Of a stretch of DNA of 64,000 bases, positions 26,832 through 37,144 are shown in pieces; within the stretch, counting starts at the first letter, position 1, and every line of letters starts with the position of its first letter. The position numbers and the translations under genes are program-made. The notes below the pieces were generated by a model. The model worked only from the letters and a program-made list of their open reading frames with translations, ran no database searches and was not told where the DNA came from. The stretch spans positions 4,579 to 68,578 of the forward strand of contig JAJZSA010000003.1 of assembly GCA_021822115.1 (NCBI GenBank), given 5' to 3'. The stretch is from Pseudomonadota bacterium (GTDB lineage: Bacteria > Pseudomonadota > Gammaproteobacteria > Burkholderiales > Gallionellaceae).

Positions 26832-27338
26832 ATGAGCGGAAACAAACTGGTCTTGGCGGCAGCGTTGGCATTGCCCCTGCTCTCTTCGACAGCCTGCCTG
26901 GCGGATGGCTTCACCGCGGCCGGCATCACTTACGGCTTGGACCATAACGGGGTGATCGGCTTCCGGGGGGAATACGACATCTCCTCCATGGTCGAGCGCA
27001 AACCGGTCAGCATCGTGGCTTACTACAAGAGCGCCTCGCAAACCTACTTCGGCGTCAGCGCCAACTCCTCGGCGCTCGGTTTCACCGCCAACTACAACCT
27101 GAACAAAGAGCTGGAAATCAAGAATCCCAAGCTGCAACCTTTTGTCGGTCTCGGCCTGGAACGCACCTCGTCGGAGGCGGTCACCCAGACGCTGGGCACC
27201 ACCATCAAGGCCTCATCCAGTGCCATCGACCTGAGCTACAGCCTGGGCGCGAAATATGTCGTCAGCCGGGAACTCGATGTCTCGGGTTCGCTGGACTCCT
27301 TCGGCGGCCTGACGCTGGGAGCGAATTACAAGTTCTGA
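26832..27338 (+). CDS. YfaZ-like outer-membrane beta-barrel protein
   Basis: A 168-residue exported protein. A signal peptide (MSGNKLVLAAALALPLLSST, cut near CLADG) is followed by eight or so alternating beta strands and a terminal phenylalanine (GANYKF), the pattern of a small barrel. A cysteine near the signal-peptide end could mark a lipoprotein but the box is poor. Resembles YfaZ proteins of unknown function. AAAGGAAAA precedes the ATG. Confidence 0.7.
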   Translation: MSGNKLVLAAALALPLLSSTACLADGFTAAGITYGLDHNGVIGFRGEYDISSMVERKPVSIVAYYKSASQTYFGVSANSSALGFTANYNLNKELEIKNPKLQPFVGLGLERTSSEAVTQTLGTTIKASSSAIDLSYSLGAKYVVSRELDVSGSLDSFGGLTLGANYKF

Positions 27339-27356
27339 GCAGCCTGCCTGTACCGC

Positions 27357-27385
27357 AAACGGCCGAACCTGCGTTCGGCCGTTTT
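27357..27385. terminator. Bidirectional terminator between YfaZ-like and DUF4105 genes
   Basis: A 12-bp stem (27357-27368 with 27373-27384, loop CTGC) followed by TTTT on the forward strand. The reverse strand also ends in T residues, serving the convergent DUF4105 gene. Confidence 0.88.
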
Positions 27386-27396
27386 GCTTCAACCCA

Positions 27397-29301
27397 TCAC
27401 CAATACCATGAGGCAGCCAGCTGCCACTGCGCCGCGTTGCGCTTCTCGTAGTTGAGCCGCACATCGAAATCGCGGCTATCGCCGAAACGGTTCTCCCAAC
27501 GTACGGTCGGCAGATGCCCGCAGGCACCGTCCAGATAACGGCGTTGCCCGATCTCCAGGCTGCTTTTCCATGCCGGTGCAGGCGCGACGATCATGCCCGC
27601 ATTGAACGCCACGCCCAGGTTGCCCGACCCGGCATACGGCGTCTGCGTAAAGGCATCGGCCATCACGTATGCGACACTGCCTCCGGTCAGTGACATGGCA
27701 CGACCGAGGCCGCCGGTGACTTGCCCCACCAGGCAATCCAGACACGCAAGATCGTGGCTATCCAGACCGAAGCGCAACCGCCAGGCCACACCGCCGTCGC
27801 CCGGCAACGGCGTCTCGGACAGGTTCATGTGCTCCAGCGCCACCACATCCAGCCGGCGCAGCCGCAAGGTCAGCCCGAAGCGCACCAGTTCCGCATCGAA
27901 CATGCTCAATGTGGCATGCGCGATGCGTCCGTCATCGAGGGAAAGGCGATCGAAATAGGCGGGACGCAACTCCAGCGAGACGCCCTGCCCCAGCGTGCGG
28001 TTGTCCAGCACACCGAATCGCACCAGGTTGGGACGCGGCCCGACATGCGGCGGCGCGCTGTCAGCGCCGGACTGCGGAGCGGCGGGCGCCATGCGCGGCG
28101 GCAGGCGCATGCGTTCCAGCAACAGGGCGCGCCGGGCTTGTGCCGCAAAAGGATCGGCCGCATCGCGCACTCGACGGAACTCGGCATACTCGAGCAAGGC
28201 ATCCACTACGCCGGTTCGGCCGCCGGCATCCAAAGCCGCGTATGCCGGCATCTCGAACGTACCCGGATGATCCACCCAATCCTGCAAGACCAGACGTTGC
28301 ACCTCGTCCAGCTGGCGGTAACGGGCATGGAAACGATGCAGGCGCGACGGGATGAGCGAGACCTGACGCACCAACGGCCGCCCATCGCGCTGCACCTCCA
28401 TCAGGCGATCGAACACCGTCCCCGGTGCCGACCAAGGCAAGTCTGAGTACAACAAGGGATCGTCCACCACCAGCCCCAGCAACTCCGCCATGCGATAGGC
28501 GCAATTCTCCTTGGCGAAGTAGTAATCGAAACGCGCGTGCAGCAGCTCCCAGCCATGCGCCGCGATACGCCGGACCTCGTCCGGCGTCAGTTCCAGCTGG
28601 TAGGCCCACATGTCGCGCAACTCATCCTCGGCATAGGAATGGTTGTGGCGATAGAACTGCACACTGGAGAACGCCGCCTCATAACCGCCGAAGATGCCCT
28701 TGGCCACATACAGCAAACCCGGTTCGCCTTCCGGCACGATGGCGCCGAAATTCAGGGTCTGGTCGAGCAGGCCGGCATCCGCCTGGCGGTCTCCGCTATC
28801 GAAACGCAACAACAGATGGCCGTAATACGAAGCCGGATTGCTGAAATAACCGGTCGCGAAGATCACGCTGAGCGAGGTGATCCCGCCATGTGCCGACCAC
28901 GCCTCATAACGTGGGCAGCGCACTTCCTGCAAGGCGATGCCCTGCCCATCCAGACGTTCGCGCAGCCATTGGTAACGCGCCACGAAACGGCATTGCGCAT
29001 GCGCATCCGGATCGACGCCTGGCGGCGCCAGCATGGCACGCAAGGTCGCATCGAATTCTGCCGCAGGATCTTGCATGCCCGCTGGCGACAGAAAGAATTC
29101 CGGGGACACGATATCGCTGCGCACCTGTCCCGACAGGGGGGCGGCGCGATAGTGCAACAGCTTGTGCCAATACGGATCCTGGGCCAGCTGCAACGCGTGC
29201 GCTTGCTGCGACAGCCGCAAATAGGCCGCCTCCTCCTCCGCCCAGGCCACAGGCTGGATGAGACAACCCAGTACGAAAAATAATGAAAGTAAACGAGGCA
29301 T
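27397..29301 (-). CDS. DUF4105 domain protein, exported
   Basis: A 634-residue protein starting at MPRLLSLFFVLGCLIQ with a signal peptide cut near PVAWA. The central part (about 125-330) matches DUF4105: SLIFATGYFSN-like strand, YYGHLLLRF with the family histidine, and NHSYAEDELRDMW. A C-terminal part of about 200 residues is rich in alternating strands and may be an outer-membrane barrel (ends AASWYW). Function unknown; the DUF4105 core has been compared to cysteine peptidases. ATG 29301 is preferred since the upstream codons overlap a terminator. Confidence 0.8.
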   Translation of the reverse strand: MPRLLSLFFVLGCLIQPVAWAEEEAAYLRLSQQAHALQLAQDPYWHKLLHYRAAPLSGQVRSDIVSPEFFLSPAGMQDPAAEFDATLRAMLAPPGVDPDAHAQCRFVARYQWLRERLDGQGIALQEVRCPRYEAWSAHGGITSLSVIFATGYFSNPASYYGHLLLRFDSGDRQADAGLLDQTLNFGAIVPEGEPGLLYVAKGIFGGYEAAFSSVQFYRHNHSYAEDELRDMWAYQLELTPDEVRRIAAHGWELLHARFDYYFAKENCAYRMAELLGLVVDDPLLYSDLPWSAPGTVFDRLMEVQRDGRPLVRQVSLIPSRLHRFHARYRQLDEVQRLVLQDWVDHPGTFEMPAYAALDAGGRTGVVDALLEYAEFRRVRDAADPFAAQARRALLLERMRLPPRMAPAAPQSGADSAPPHVGPRPNLVRFGVLDNRTLGQGVSLELRPAYFDRLSLDDGRIAHATLSMFDAELVRFGLTLRLRRLDVVALEHMNLSETPLPGDGGVAWRLRFGLDSHDLACLDCLVGQVTGGLGRAMSLTGGSVAYVMADAFTQTPYAGSGNLGVAFNAGMIVAPAPAWKSSLEIGQRRYLDGACGHLPTVRWENRFGDSRDFDVRLNYEKRNAAQWQLAASWYW

Positions 29302-29306
29302 CAAAC

Positions 29307-29335
29307 AAAAGAGCCTGTTGATCGACTCAACAGGC
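29307..29335 (-). terminator. Terminator of the DUF3015 gene
   Basis: A 9-bp stem GCCTGTTGA (29313-29321) with TCAACAGGC (29327-29335), followed on the reverse strand by CTCTTTTG. It lies just before the DUF4105 start codon and separates the two genes. Confidence 0.78.
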
Positions 29336-29363
29336 CCTCTCTGTTGCTGCAAGATTCAGCGGA

Positions 29364-29864
29364 TCACAGCGCCTGGCACTGGGTCGCGAACTCGCGGGTC
29401 AGCTTGGCTTGCACCATGGCGTAGTAGTCCTGAGCCTTGGTCAGCGCATCCTTCTGCTGATAGCCGGCACTCTGCAAAGCCTGGGCGAAATCGGCACGCA
29501 CCGAGCTCAGGATGCGGTCTTGCGCGGACTGATCGCAGCTCGCCAGGTTCAGCATCGCACGCACGTGCTGGCCATCACCTTGCACGGTCTCTTCTTCCAG
29601 GTTGGCGTAGGTGGTGCCGATGTACATCGCCATCTTCACACGCTTGCCCTCGCAGGTGTTCTTGGACAGACCGGCAGAAGTGACGGCCGTGGTACCCAGG
29701 TCCCAGATCACGTTGGAGATCACCGCACCGACCGGCGTACCCGGGAAGATCATGGCGCCGATACCGCAATCCACCCAAGGATTCACATCCGCCTTGGCCG
29801 ACATCGGCGCAGCCAATGTCACCATCACACCCAGACCCGCCAACAACTTAGAGAGCAGCTTCAT
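29364..29864 (-). CDS. DUF3015 family exported protein
   Basis: A 166-residue protein with a signal peptide (about 1-25, cut at AKA-DVN). The mature start NPWVDCGIGAMIF and the segment VIWDLGTTAVTSAGLSKNTC are DUF3015 hallmarks; four cysteines suggest disulfides. Periplasmic or envelope-located, role unknown. Upstream (29865-29970) no other gene is seen. Confidence 0.88.
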   Translation of the reverse strand: MKLLSKLLAGLGVMVTLAAPMSAKADVNPWVDCGIGAMIFPGTPVGAVISNVIWDLGTTAVTSAGLSKNTCEGKRVKMAMYIGTTYANLEEETVQGDGQHVRAMLNLASCDQSAQDRILSSVRADFAQALQSAGYQQKDALTKAQDYYAMVQAKLTREFATQCQAL

Positions 29865-29970
29865 GTCCTAACCTTTCATAGAATTTAACTAATCATCACC
29901 GCCTACGACGGCAAGCAACTGTAACAAGGCGCACACCAGATGGGCAACCGGAAAAACGGCCTATATATCT

Positions 29971-30591
29971 TTACGGCTGCGCATAGCCCAGATCGCGCAG
30001 TGCGGCATAGACCCGCTCGGCGATCAGCGCATGACCTTGCGCATTCGGATGCACCTGGTCGCCCTTGAGCGTGGGATCCGACAGCACATCGGGGATGACA
30101 TCTTCGATCAACGGCACCGCTTGTGCGGCAGCGACCTGGCGATAGAAGTCGGGTGCCGACAGGTTGCGCAGCACCGCGCCCGCCAGGCTGGGTTGCGGCG
30201 TCGCCAGCAACACCACGCCGGCATTGTCGATCTTGCACTTCACGATCGCCCGGGTGAGGTTCTGTTCCGTCTCGCTCACCGGCAGGTGGCGCAGCATGTC
30301 GTTGCCGCCCAGGGTGACCAGCACCAGTGCCGGATGGAACTCGTCGAGCAGGTCCGGCAGGCGTTGCAAGCCTTGCGCGCTGGTATCGCCGTTCACGCCA
30401 CCGTTGATCACCTGCCAGCCGGTGCGCCTGGCCAGCAGCGCAGGCCAGGCCTGCTCGGTGGCGACGCCGGCACCCGCAGTCAAGCTGTCGCCCAGTGCCA
30501 GCACCACCGTGCCCGGCGGCAGCAGCGGGAAGCGTTCCGTCTCGCCGCAGGCGCTCAACATCAACACCAGCATCCACAGCAGCCAGCGCAT
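29971..30591 (-). CDS. GDSL/SGNH-type lipoprotein esterase (TesA-like)
   Basis: A 206-residue hydrolase. Block I is ALGDSLTAG (catalytic Ser), block II has the NGGVNGDT glycine, block III is LGGNDML (Asn), and block V is DQVHPNAQGH (Asp and His). The N-terminus [15 protein letters not shown] is a lipoprotein signal with a plausible lipobox, so the mature enzyme is membrane-anchored. Relatives act as acyl-CoA thioesterases, arylesterases or lysophospholipases. The ATG overlaps the aminopeptidase stop by one base (TGATG). Confidence 0.9.
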   Translation of the reverse strand: MRWLLWMLVLMLSACGETERFPLLPPGTVVLALGDSLTAGAGVATEQAWPALLARRTGWQVINGGVNGDTSAQGLQRLPDLLDEFHPALVLVTLGGNDMLRHLPVSETEQNLTRAIVKCKIDNAGVVLLATPQPSLAGAVLRNLSAPDFYRQVAAAQAVPLIEDVIPDVLSDPTLKGDQVHPNAQGHALIAERVYAALRDLGYAQP

Positions 30592-32030
30592 CAGGCTGTT
30601 CCTTGCAGCATCGCCACGCCCCACGCCACACCGAAACCATTCACGTCAGCAGCGACGATGCCCAGTCCGCCTTCGCAACGGCAGGACGACAGGTCCACGT
30701 GCAACCACGGCGTGTCGTGCTCGACGAAGCGCTTGAGGAAGCGCGTCGCCAAAATGTGGTCGGCCTCGCCCGCCAGCGTGCACTGTTTGATGTCAGCCAC
30801 CTTGGAATCCAGCTCGGCTTCGTAGTCCTCGTCCTGCGGAAAGGCGCACAGGCGCTCGCCGGTCTGCTTGCCGGTGTGCACCGCGCGTTGCGCCAGTTCG
30901 TCGCTGGTGGCGAACACGCCGGAATAGCGCGCACCCAGCGCGGTCGCCATACTGCCGGTGAGCGTGGCGAAGTCGATCATCAGGTCGGGTTTGGCGCGCG
31001 AGGCCAGCGTCAGCGTATCGGCCAGCACCATGCGCCCCTCGGCGTCGGTGTGGATGATCTCGATGTGCGTGCCGTTGAGCGCCTTCACGATGTCGTTCTG
31101 CTTGTAGGCCTTGGGGCTGATGTGGTTCTGCGCGATGGCCAGCCAGCAGTCGATGTTCACCGCCAGCTTCTGCTGCGTCGCAGCGAGCAGGATGCCCAAC
31201 GCAACGGCCGAGCCGTTCATGTCCTCGTGCATGTTGTGCATGTAGCGCGAGGGCTTGAGATTGTGGCCGCCGGTATCGAAGCAGATGCCCTTGCCCACCA
31301 GCGCCACGGTCTGCTTCGCCTTCGGGTGCTTGTAAGTAAGGTGCACGATGGCCGCGTCCTCCGGATCGCTGCCCTGCCCCACCGCCACGAAGGCCCCCGC
31401 CCCCATCGCGCGCAGCTGCTTCATGTCGAACTCCTGGTATTTCCACTTGTTCGCCGTGGCCAGCTTCTTCACACGCTGGCGATAGATTCCCGGCGTCAAC
31501 TGGTTCGGCGGCAGGATGGTCAGCTCGCGGCACAGCAGATTGCCCTCGGCCTGGGCACGCAGTGCATCGAACGGTTTGCGCTCCACGCTGCCGGCCAGCA
31601 CGATCTTCTGCAACGCCTTGCGTTCGTCCTTCTTCTTATGCACCGGCAACAGTGCACTGTTCACCCACGCGCCATACACCGCCAGTTCCGCTGCGCGCTG
31701 TGCCACGGCGCCCGACACCGCGATGCCCAACACCAGCGGCTGCTCCTCCAGCAACAATTGCAGCGCCTTGCGTACCAGCACCTGCTGCGCATACGCATCC
31801 TTCTTGTCGTCCACCATCGCCCACACCACCAACCGGCCATCGGCAGCGTTGGCGGCGACCGGCGCTTTCGCCAGCTCTTCCGCTTTCATGGCACGGCGTT
31901 TCAACACCGCTGCCAGCAAATCACCATGGGCGACATCCTTGGGCAAGCTTTTGCCGGGTGGCAGCAACACCAGTTGGTGTGCAGCCGTGAGCGAGGAACG
32001 GGAAAAAGTCAGTTGAGCCAGCATCGTCAC
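30591..32030 (-). CDS. M17 leucyl aminopeptidase family protein
   Basis: A 479-residue dinuclear-metal exopeptidase. The catalytic C-terminal half shows [16 protein letters not shown] (metal-binding and catalytic Lys, Asp), HEDMNGSAV (Asp) and [14 protein letters not shown] (Asp, Glu, Arg). The canonical NTDAEGR is HTDAEGR here, and the [14 protein letters not shown] segment differs from PepA, placing it in the PepB-like or peptidase-T-like side of M17. Cytoplasmic peptide turnover is likely. Translationally coupled to the GDSL gene. Confidence 0.92.
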   Translation of the reverse strand: MTMLAQLTFSRSSLTAAHQLVLLPPGKSLPKDVAHGDLLAAVLKRRAMKAEELAKAPVAANAADGRLVVWAMVDDKKDAYAQQVLVRKALQLLLEEQPLVLGIAVSGAVAQRAAELAVYGAWVNSALLPVHKKKDERKALQKIVLAGSVERKPFDALRAQAEGNLLCRELTILPPNQLTPGIYRQRVKKLATANKWKYQEFDMKQLRAMGAGAFVAVGQGSDPEDAAIVHLTYKHPKAKQTVALVGKGICFDTGGHNLKPSRYMHNMHEDMNGSAVALGILLAATQQKLAVNIDCWLAIAQNHISPKAYKQNDIVKALNGTHIEIIHTDAEGRMVLADTLTLASRAKPDLMIDFATLTGSMATALGARYSGVFATSDELAQRAVHTGKQTGERLCAFPQDEDYEAELDSKVADIKQCTLAGEADHILATRFLKRFVEHDTPWLHVDLSSCRCEGGLGIVAADVNGFGVAWGVAMLQGTA

Positions 32031-32229
32031 ATCTTTCGGTTCATGGAAGAGTGGCGATTATACGGAGATTCACACAGCCTCCCGCTGCGCACGCTTCTCG
32101 TGCATGCACACCAGAATGGTGCATATCCAGGCACCGTCGCGATGCACATCCCCGTCAACCAAGCGCTTGCGGATGATGGCATGCAATTTGCACTTGCCTC
32201 GCCACCATAACTGCAAGATCGAGGTCGCG

Positions 32230-34362
32230 ATGTTAAAGAGTCTGGAGATGCGCTTAAGCCCTGCGGAACGCCGCTGGCTGCCCTGGCTGGGAAAGACCGG
32301 CAAAATATCGATGCGCTGGGCCTGTTTCCTCAATCGCCATCGTCATGGGCTGCTGGAGCAGACCTTCGAAGGCATCGCCGCCAATCGCGTGAACATCCTG
32401 CGCAGCTGGGCGCACCAACAATGGGCTCAACTGGAGCATCTCGGTGATGAGCTGACGCACAGCTCGGTATGCCTGCAAGCGAGCCTGAACAAAGCCGCGC
32501 GCCAGGACTTCTCCGAACTGTTCGTCATCGACGCCGCGGGCAAGGTGCTGGCCTCCACCCACGCGCCGCACATCGGGCAGGCCGACCTGGCGCCGCGCGC
32601 AGTGGAACGCGGACGACAACAGCGTTTCCTGCACGGCCCCTATGTCGACCCCATGACCGAACGCATCGGCCCCTCCAGCTCGCGCTTCCATGATGGCGTG
32701 ACGCTGATGTTCTACCTGCCGCTGCGACTGGCGGACGGCACCAGCGGCTGCCTGTGCGGCCGCGTGCCCAACGACGTGGTGGGCGACCTGATCCAGCGCG
32801 AGGCCGGACACATCTATCCGGACTCCGGCGACAACTACCTGTTCATGGTGCAGCCCACCTTCGAGCGCCAGATCAAGCCGGGCACCGCGTTGTCACGCTC
32901 ACGCTTCGAGGATGACACCTTCAGTCTGGGCGACAACCTGAAGCGCGGCGTGCGCACCGCTTACGGTACGGTGCGCGTGCAGAAGCACACCGAACTCGAA
33001 CTGATGTTCACCGACCCGGCCACCGGCGAACTGCACCCCGGCGTGCGCGAGACCATCGCCCACGGCCAGAACCTGTTCGTCACCTACCCCGGTTATGCCG
33101 ACTATCGCCACATCCCGGTGGTGGGCAAGGGCGTCACCTTCCAGTTGCCCGGCTCGCCCGACACCTGGGGCATGATGTGCGAGGCCGACCTGGAAGAGGT
33201 GTACCGCTTCCGCTCCATCAACTTCCGCCTGATGCGCGTCTATCTCGGCGTGGTCATCACCACCTGGCTGGCCAGCCTGCTGCTCGGGCACGGCCTGCAC
33301 CTGGGCACGGTGACCACCGAGGCGGTCAACCTCGGCCTGCTGGCGCTGGGCGCCGTACTGTTCTATCGCCTCGGCACGCAGCCGGTGGCACAACGCATCC
33401 GCACCATGGGCGGCATGATCCACAACATCGCGGAAGGCGGCGGCAACCTGGCACAACGCATCGAACGCGACACCGCCACCATGGATGAGCCGGCCATGCT
33501 CGGCATGTGGGTCAACAGCTTCATCGACACGCTGGACGGCACGGTGAGCCGCGTCATCGGCGGCATCTCCGAGATGGATGGCATCCAGCACCAGATGGCC
33601 GGCAAGAACCATGAGGCCACCGATGCCTCCATGCGTGTGCTGGAAGCGATCAACGACATCACGGAGTCGTTGCGCCAGCAACTCTCCGACATCGATACCG
33701 CCAGTCGCACCGCCGACGAGATCCGCGACGCCATGCAACAGGCGGTAGACGAAGCACAGGCGCAATTCGAACTGGTCTCCGGCCGCACGCAGGACATCCG
33801 CACCACCATCGACTCTTCCTCGCTCACCATCCGCTCGCTCAGCGACAGCACTACGCGCATCGGCCAGATCGTCACCGTCATCAACGAGATCGCCGACCAG
33901 ACCAACCTGCTCGCGCTCAACGCCGCCATCGAGGCAGCACGCGCCGGTGAAGCAGGACGCGGCTTCTCCGTGGTCGCCGACGAGGTACGCAAACTATCCG
34001 AACGCACCGCACAAGCCACGCAAGAGATCGGCCGCATGATCGCCGCCGTGCAGACCCAGGCGCGGGAAGCGGTCGGCATCATGGAATCCGGCATGCGCGA
34101 CATGGAAGAGAGCCTGCGCATGGCCGAACAGGCCGCCTCCGACAAGTCCGGCATGCAGCAGATCCTGGAACGCATGTTCGCCATCATCCAGGACATCTCG
34201 CACAGCACGCAACGCTACGGCCAGCGCGCGCAAGGCATCGCCCAGGTCACCGAGACCATGCGTCATGCCCTGGGTGAGCTCAACTTCAGCGCACGCCAGG
34301 CCCGCCAGACGGCCGGCCGCATCAAGACCCTGGCCGACCAGTTCCAGGTCAGCCCGCACTGA
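32230..34362 (+). CDS. Methyl-accepting chemotaxis protein
   Basis: A 710-residue receptor. The start [15 protein letters not shown] has GAGG five bases upstream. The large N-terminal region (about 60-350) lacks an early membrane helix and contains a Cache-like sensor with [15 protein letters not shown]. Two hydrophobic segments (about 375-395 and 402-420) precede the methyl-accepting signalling domain, with its hairpin tip [21 protein letters not shown]. Without a conventional first transmembrane helix the sensor may face the cytoplasm. No cheW/cheA is in the window. It is 9 bp ahead of an EAL gene, hinting at joint function in motility and c-di-GMP control. Confidence 0.93.
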   Translation: MLKSLEMRLSPAERRWLPWLGKTGKISMRWACFLNRHRHGLLEQTFEGIAANRVNILRSWAHQQWAQLEHLGDELTHSSVCLQASLNKAARQDFSELFVIDAAGKVLASTHAPHIGQADLAPRAVERGRQQRFLHGPYVDPMTERIGPSSSRFHDGVTLMFYLPLRLADGTSGCLCGRVPNDVVGDLIQREAGHIYPDSGDNYLFMVQPTFERQIKPGTALSRSRFEDDTFSLGDNLKRGVRTAYGTVRVQKHTELELMFTDPATGELHPGVRETIAHGQNLFVTYPGYADYRHIPVVGKGVTFQLPGSPDTWGMMCEADLEEVYRFRSINFRLMRVYLGVVITTWLASLLLGHGLHLGTVTTEAVNLGLLALGAVLFYRLGTQPVAQRIRTMGGMIHNIAEGGGNLAQRIERDTATMDEPAMLGMWVNSFIDTLDGTVSRVIGGISEMDGIQHQMAGKNHEATDASMRVLEAINDITESLRQQLSDIDTASRTADEIRDAMQQAVDEAQAQFELVSGRTQDIRTTIDSSSLTIRSLSDSTTRIGQIVTVINEIADQTNLLALNAAIEAARAGEAGRGFSVVADEVRKLSERTAQATQEIGRMIAAVQTQAREAVGIMESGMRDMEESLRMAEQAASDKSGMQQILERMFAIIQDISHSTQRYGQRAQGIAQVTETMRHALGELNFSARQARQTAGRIKTLADQFQVSPH

Positions 34363-34371
34363 GTCACCGAC

Positions 34372-35631
34372 ATGAGCCCCACCCGCGAAAGCCAGTTCAT
34401 CGAGTTCCAGTTACAAGCAGACGGCAACGGCCTCAGTACCAGCCATCGCGGACACACGCTGCGCAGTGCCTTCCAGCCCATCGTCAGCCTGGCGCACTGC
34501 CGCAGCGTAGGCTATGAAGCGCTGGTACGCGTGACCGACGCCGCCGGCCAGGCCGTGCCGCCGCCGGAACTGTTCGTCAACGCCACCACCGAAGCCGAAC
34601 TGGTGCATCTCGACCGCCTGTGCCGCGCCTTGCATGTACACAACTTCGTACGCCAGGGCGGACAGGACAGCTGGCTGTTCCTCAATGTGCATCCCATCGT
34701 CAGCGTACGCGGCCGCCACTATGGCCGCTTCTTCGAAGAACTGCTCGCCAGCAGCGGACTGCCGCCGGAACGCGTGGTCATCGAGATCCTCGAAGACGGT
34801 CTGCTCGACGACCAGCAGCTCGCTGCCGCGGCCGAGTTCTATCGCGCCCGCGGCTGCCTGGTCGCGCTGGACGACTTCGGCATCGGCCATTCCAACTTCG
34901 GCCGCATCTGGCAGATCAAGCCGCACATCGTCAAACTCGACCGCTCCACGCTCACCTTCGCACGGCAGGACGCCACGGCACGCCGCGTCTTGCCGCGCCT
35001 GGTGAAACTACTGCACGAAGCCGGCTGTCTGGTGCTCATCGAAGGCATCGAGGATGAATACGAAGCCATGCTCGCCATGGAGAGCGATGCCGATCTCGCC
35101 CAAGGCTATTACTTCGCGCGCCCGGCGGCGCAACTCTCCCCACTGGAAGAAACGCGCGAGCGCATCCACCCCCTGTTCGCACACTACCGCACGCATCGCG
35201 CGCCGGTCTCCCACGACGAACGCCATGACCAGGCCATGCAGGCAGCCGTCGCCGAGGTCGCCAGCAACAACCGTCTCGACGGACCGACCGTCAGCCGCTT
35301 GTTGCAACTGCCCCATGCCGAGCGCTGCTACCTCATCGACCATGCCGGCCGCCAGATCGGCGACAGCCGTCTGGCCGACGACACGCGCGTGGTCGACCGT
35401 CGTTTCCAGCCGCTGGAACATGCCAGCGACGCGCTCTGGCTGCGCCGCTCCTACTGGCGGCGCGCGCTGCAACAGCACGGCACCGTACAAGCCACCCGCC
35501 CCTACCTGTCCGCCTCCAGCGGCGCACTGTGCGTCACCCTGTCCATCAGCTTCGGCGATCCGCAGCAGCCGCGCGTCCTGTGCCTGGACTTGCAGCACGA
35601 CGACTCGCATCCCGACACGCCGACGTTCTGA
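34372..35631 (+). CDS. EAL domain protein, predicted c-di-GMP phosphodiesterase
   Basis: A 419-residue protein with an EAL domain at about 25-265: YEALVRV, NVHP, EILEDG, LDDFGIGHSNFG, KLDRS, EGIEDE and QGYYFARP. The metal and catalytic residues appear complete, so phosphodiesterase activity is plausible. A C-terminal region of about 150 residues holds no clear domain; it may be a sensor (GGQ-type fold, DHAGRQIGDSRL). Located 9 bases after the chemoreceptor, probably cotranscribed. Confidence 0.9.
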   Translation: MSPTRESQFIEFQLQADGNGLSTSHRGHTLRSAFQPIVSLAHCRSVGYEALVRVTDAAGQAVPPPELFVNATTEAELVHLDRLCRALHVHNFVRQGGQDSWLFLNVHPIVSVRGRHYGRFFEELLASSGLPPERVVIEILEDGLLDDQQLAAAAEFYRARGCLVALDDFGIGHSNFGRIWQIKPHIVKLDRSTLTFARQDATARRVLPRLVKLLHEAGCLVLIEGIEDEYEAMLAMESDADLAQGYYFARPAAQLSPLEETRERIHPLFAHYRTHRAPVSHDERHDQAMQAAVAEVASNNRLDGPTVSRLLQLPHAERCYLIDHAGRQIGDSRLADDTRVVDRRFQPLEHASDALWLRRSYWRRALQQHGTVQATRPYLSASSGALCVTLSISFGDPQQPRVLCLDLQHDDSHPDTPTF

Positions 35632-35708
35632 AAAAGGACGCCCCCGCGCTGTGCTAGCATTACGCCCCTGCAAGGCGCCGCCCGGCGCCGCAACACAACG
35701 AGTCTTCC

Positions 35709-36503
35709 ATGCGCCAATACCTCGACCTGATGCAGCACGTGCTGGAGCACGGCACCAAGAAATCCGACCGCACCGGCACCGGCACCACCAGCGTGTTCGG
35801 CTACCAGATGCGTTTCGACCTTGCCCAAGGTTTTCCGCTGGTCACCACCAAGAAGTGCCATCTGAAGTCCATCATCCATGAACTGCTGTGGTTCTTGCAG
35901 GGCAGCACCAACATCAAATACCTCAAGGACAACGGCGTTTCCATCTGGGACGAGTGGGCCAACGAGCAGGGCGAGCTGGGGCCGGTGTACGGCAAGCAGT
36001 GGCGTTCGTGGGTGACCATCGACGGGCGCGTGATCGACCAGATCAAGATCGCCGTCGACCAGATCAAGAACAACCCGGACTCACGCCGCATCATCGTCTC
36101 CGCCTGGAACGTGGGCGAGCTGGACAAGATGGCGCTCGCCCCCTGCCATGCCTTCTTCCAGTTCTACGTGGCGGACGGCAAGTTGTCCTGCCAGCTCTAC
36201 CAGCGCAGTGCCGACATCTTCCTCGGCGTGCCGTTCAACATCGCCTCGTATGCGCTGCTGACCATGATGATGGCGCAGGTGTGCGGGCTGAAGTGCGGCG
36301 ACTTCGTGCACACCTTCGGCGACGCGCACCTGTATTCCAACCACATGGAGCAGACCGCGCTGCAACTGTCGCGCGAACCGCGCCCGCTGCCGACCATGAA
36401 GATCAACCCGGAGGTGAAGGACATCTTCAGCTTCAAGTTCGAAGACTTCACGCTCGAAGGCTACAACCCGCATCCCGCCATCAAAGCCCCGGTCGCGGTA
36501 TGA
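35709..36503 (+). CDS. thyA: Thymidylate synthase
   Basis: A 264-residue enzyme that methylates dUMP to dTMP using methylene-tetrahydrofolate. Full length, with the catalytic cysteine in [12 protein letters not shown], the RRIIVSAWN arginines and [12 protein letters not shown]. Its stop overlaps the folA start (ATGA), so the dihydrofolate it makes is recycled by the co-translated enzyme. Confidence 0.98.
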   Translation: MRQYLDLMQHVLEHGTKKSDRTGTGTTSVFGYQMRFDLAQGFPLVTTKKCHLKSIIHELLWFLQGSTNIKYLKDNGVSIWDEWANEQGELGPVYGKQWRSWVTIDGRVIDQIKIAVDQIKNNPDSRRIIVSAWNVGELDKMALAPCHAFFQFYVADGKLSCQLYQRSADIFLGVPFNIASYALLTMMMAQVCGLKCGDFVHTFGDAHLYSNHMEQTALQLSREPRPLPTMKINPEVKDIFSFKFEDFTLEGYNPHPAIKAPVAV

Positions 36504-36988
36504 GCAAGCTGTCGTTAATTGTCGCCATGGCGCAGAACCGCACCATCGGCGTGAACAACACGCTGCCCTGGCGCTGCCCCGAAGACCTCAAGCACTTCAA
36601 GGCGCTGACCATGGGGCATCACATGATCATGGGGCGCAAGACCTTCGATTCCATCGGCAAACCCTTGCCGGGGCGCACCACGGTGGTGGTGACGCGCGAC
36701 CGGAATCTGAAGATCGAAGGTTGTTTAATGGCGCATTCGATGGAGGATGCCATCAAGGCCTGTGCCGGTGACTCCGAGATATTCATCGTCGGCGGTGCCG
36801 AGCTGTATGCGCAGGCACTGCCACGGGTCGATACGATGTACATCACCGAGATCCAGCAGGACGTGGACGGTGACGCCCACTTCCCGGCCTTCGACCAGAC
36901 GCAATGGCGCGAGGTGGCGCGTGATGTACGCCAGCAAGCAACCCCGCAACCGCTGGATTTCCATTTCGTAACCTACCGCCGCGCCTGA
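36500..36988 (+). CDS. folA: Dihydrofolate reductase
   Basis: A 162-residue enzyme. [20 protein letters not shown], the catalytic acid of [31 protein letters not shown] and FIVGGAELY identify it. It overlaps thyA by four bases. The following 156 bp up to the large signalling gene show a GGATAGGTCG/CGACCTGTCC stem of unknown meaning. Confidence 0.97.
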   Translation: MSKLSLIVAMAQNRTIGVNNTLPWRCPEDLKHFKALTMGHHMIMGRKTFDSIGKPLPGRTTVVVTRDRNLKIEGCLMAHSMEDAIKACAGDSEIFIVGGAELYAQALPRVDTMYITEIQQDVDGDAHFPAFDQTQWREVARDVRQQATPQPLDFHFVTYRRA

Positions 36989-37144
36989 CTATTCGACCGG
37001 CTCCCGCTGCGCCAGCAGGTAGAATGGCGCCCGCAACATAAAAAACACATAAGGATGCACTGGATAGGTCGTCGTTCCTGCTTCGGCGGGCGCGACCTGT
37101 CCGGTGGTCCATGACAACGACCTCGGTCGCCCAGGAGAGAGAGT

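Noticed and set aside
36989..37144. A c-di-GMP riboswitch before the GGDEF-EAL gene
   Set aside because: There is a GGATAGGTCG/CGACCTGTCC stem, but the conserved bases of GEMM-I or GEMM-II riboswitches are not visible.
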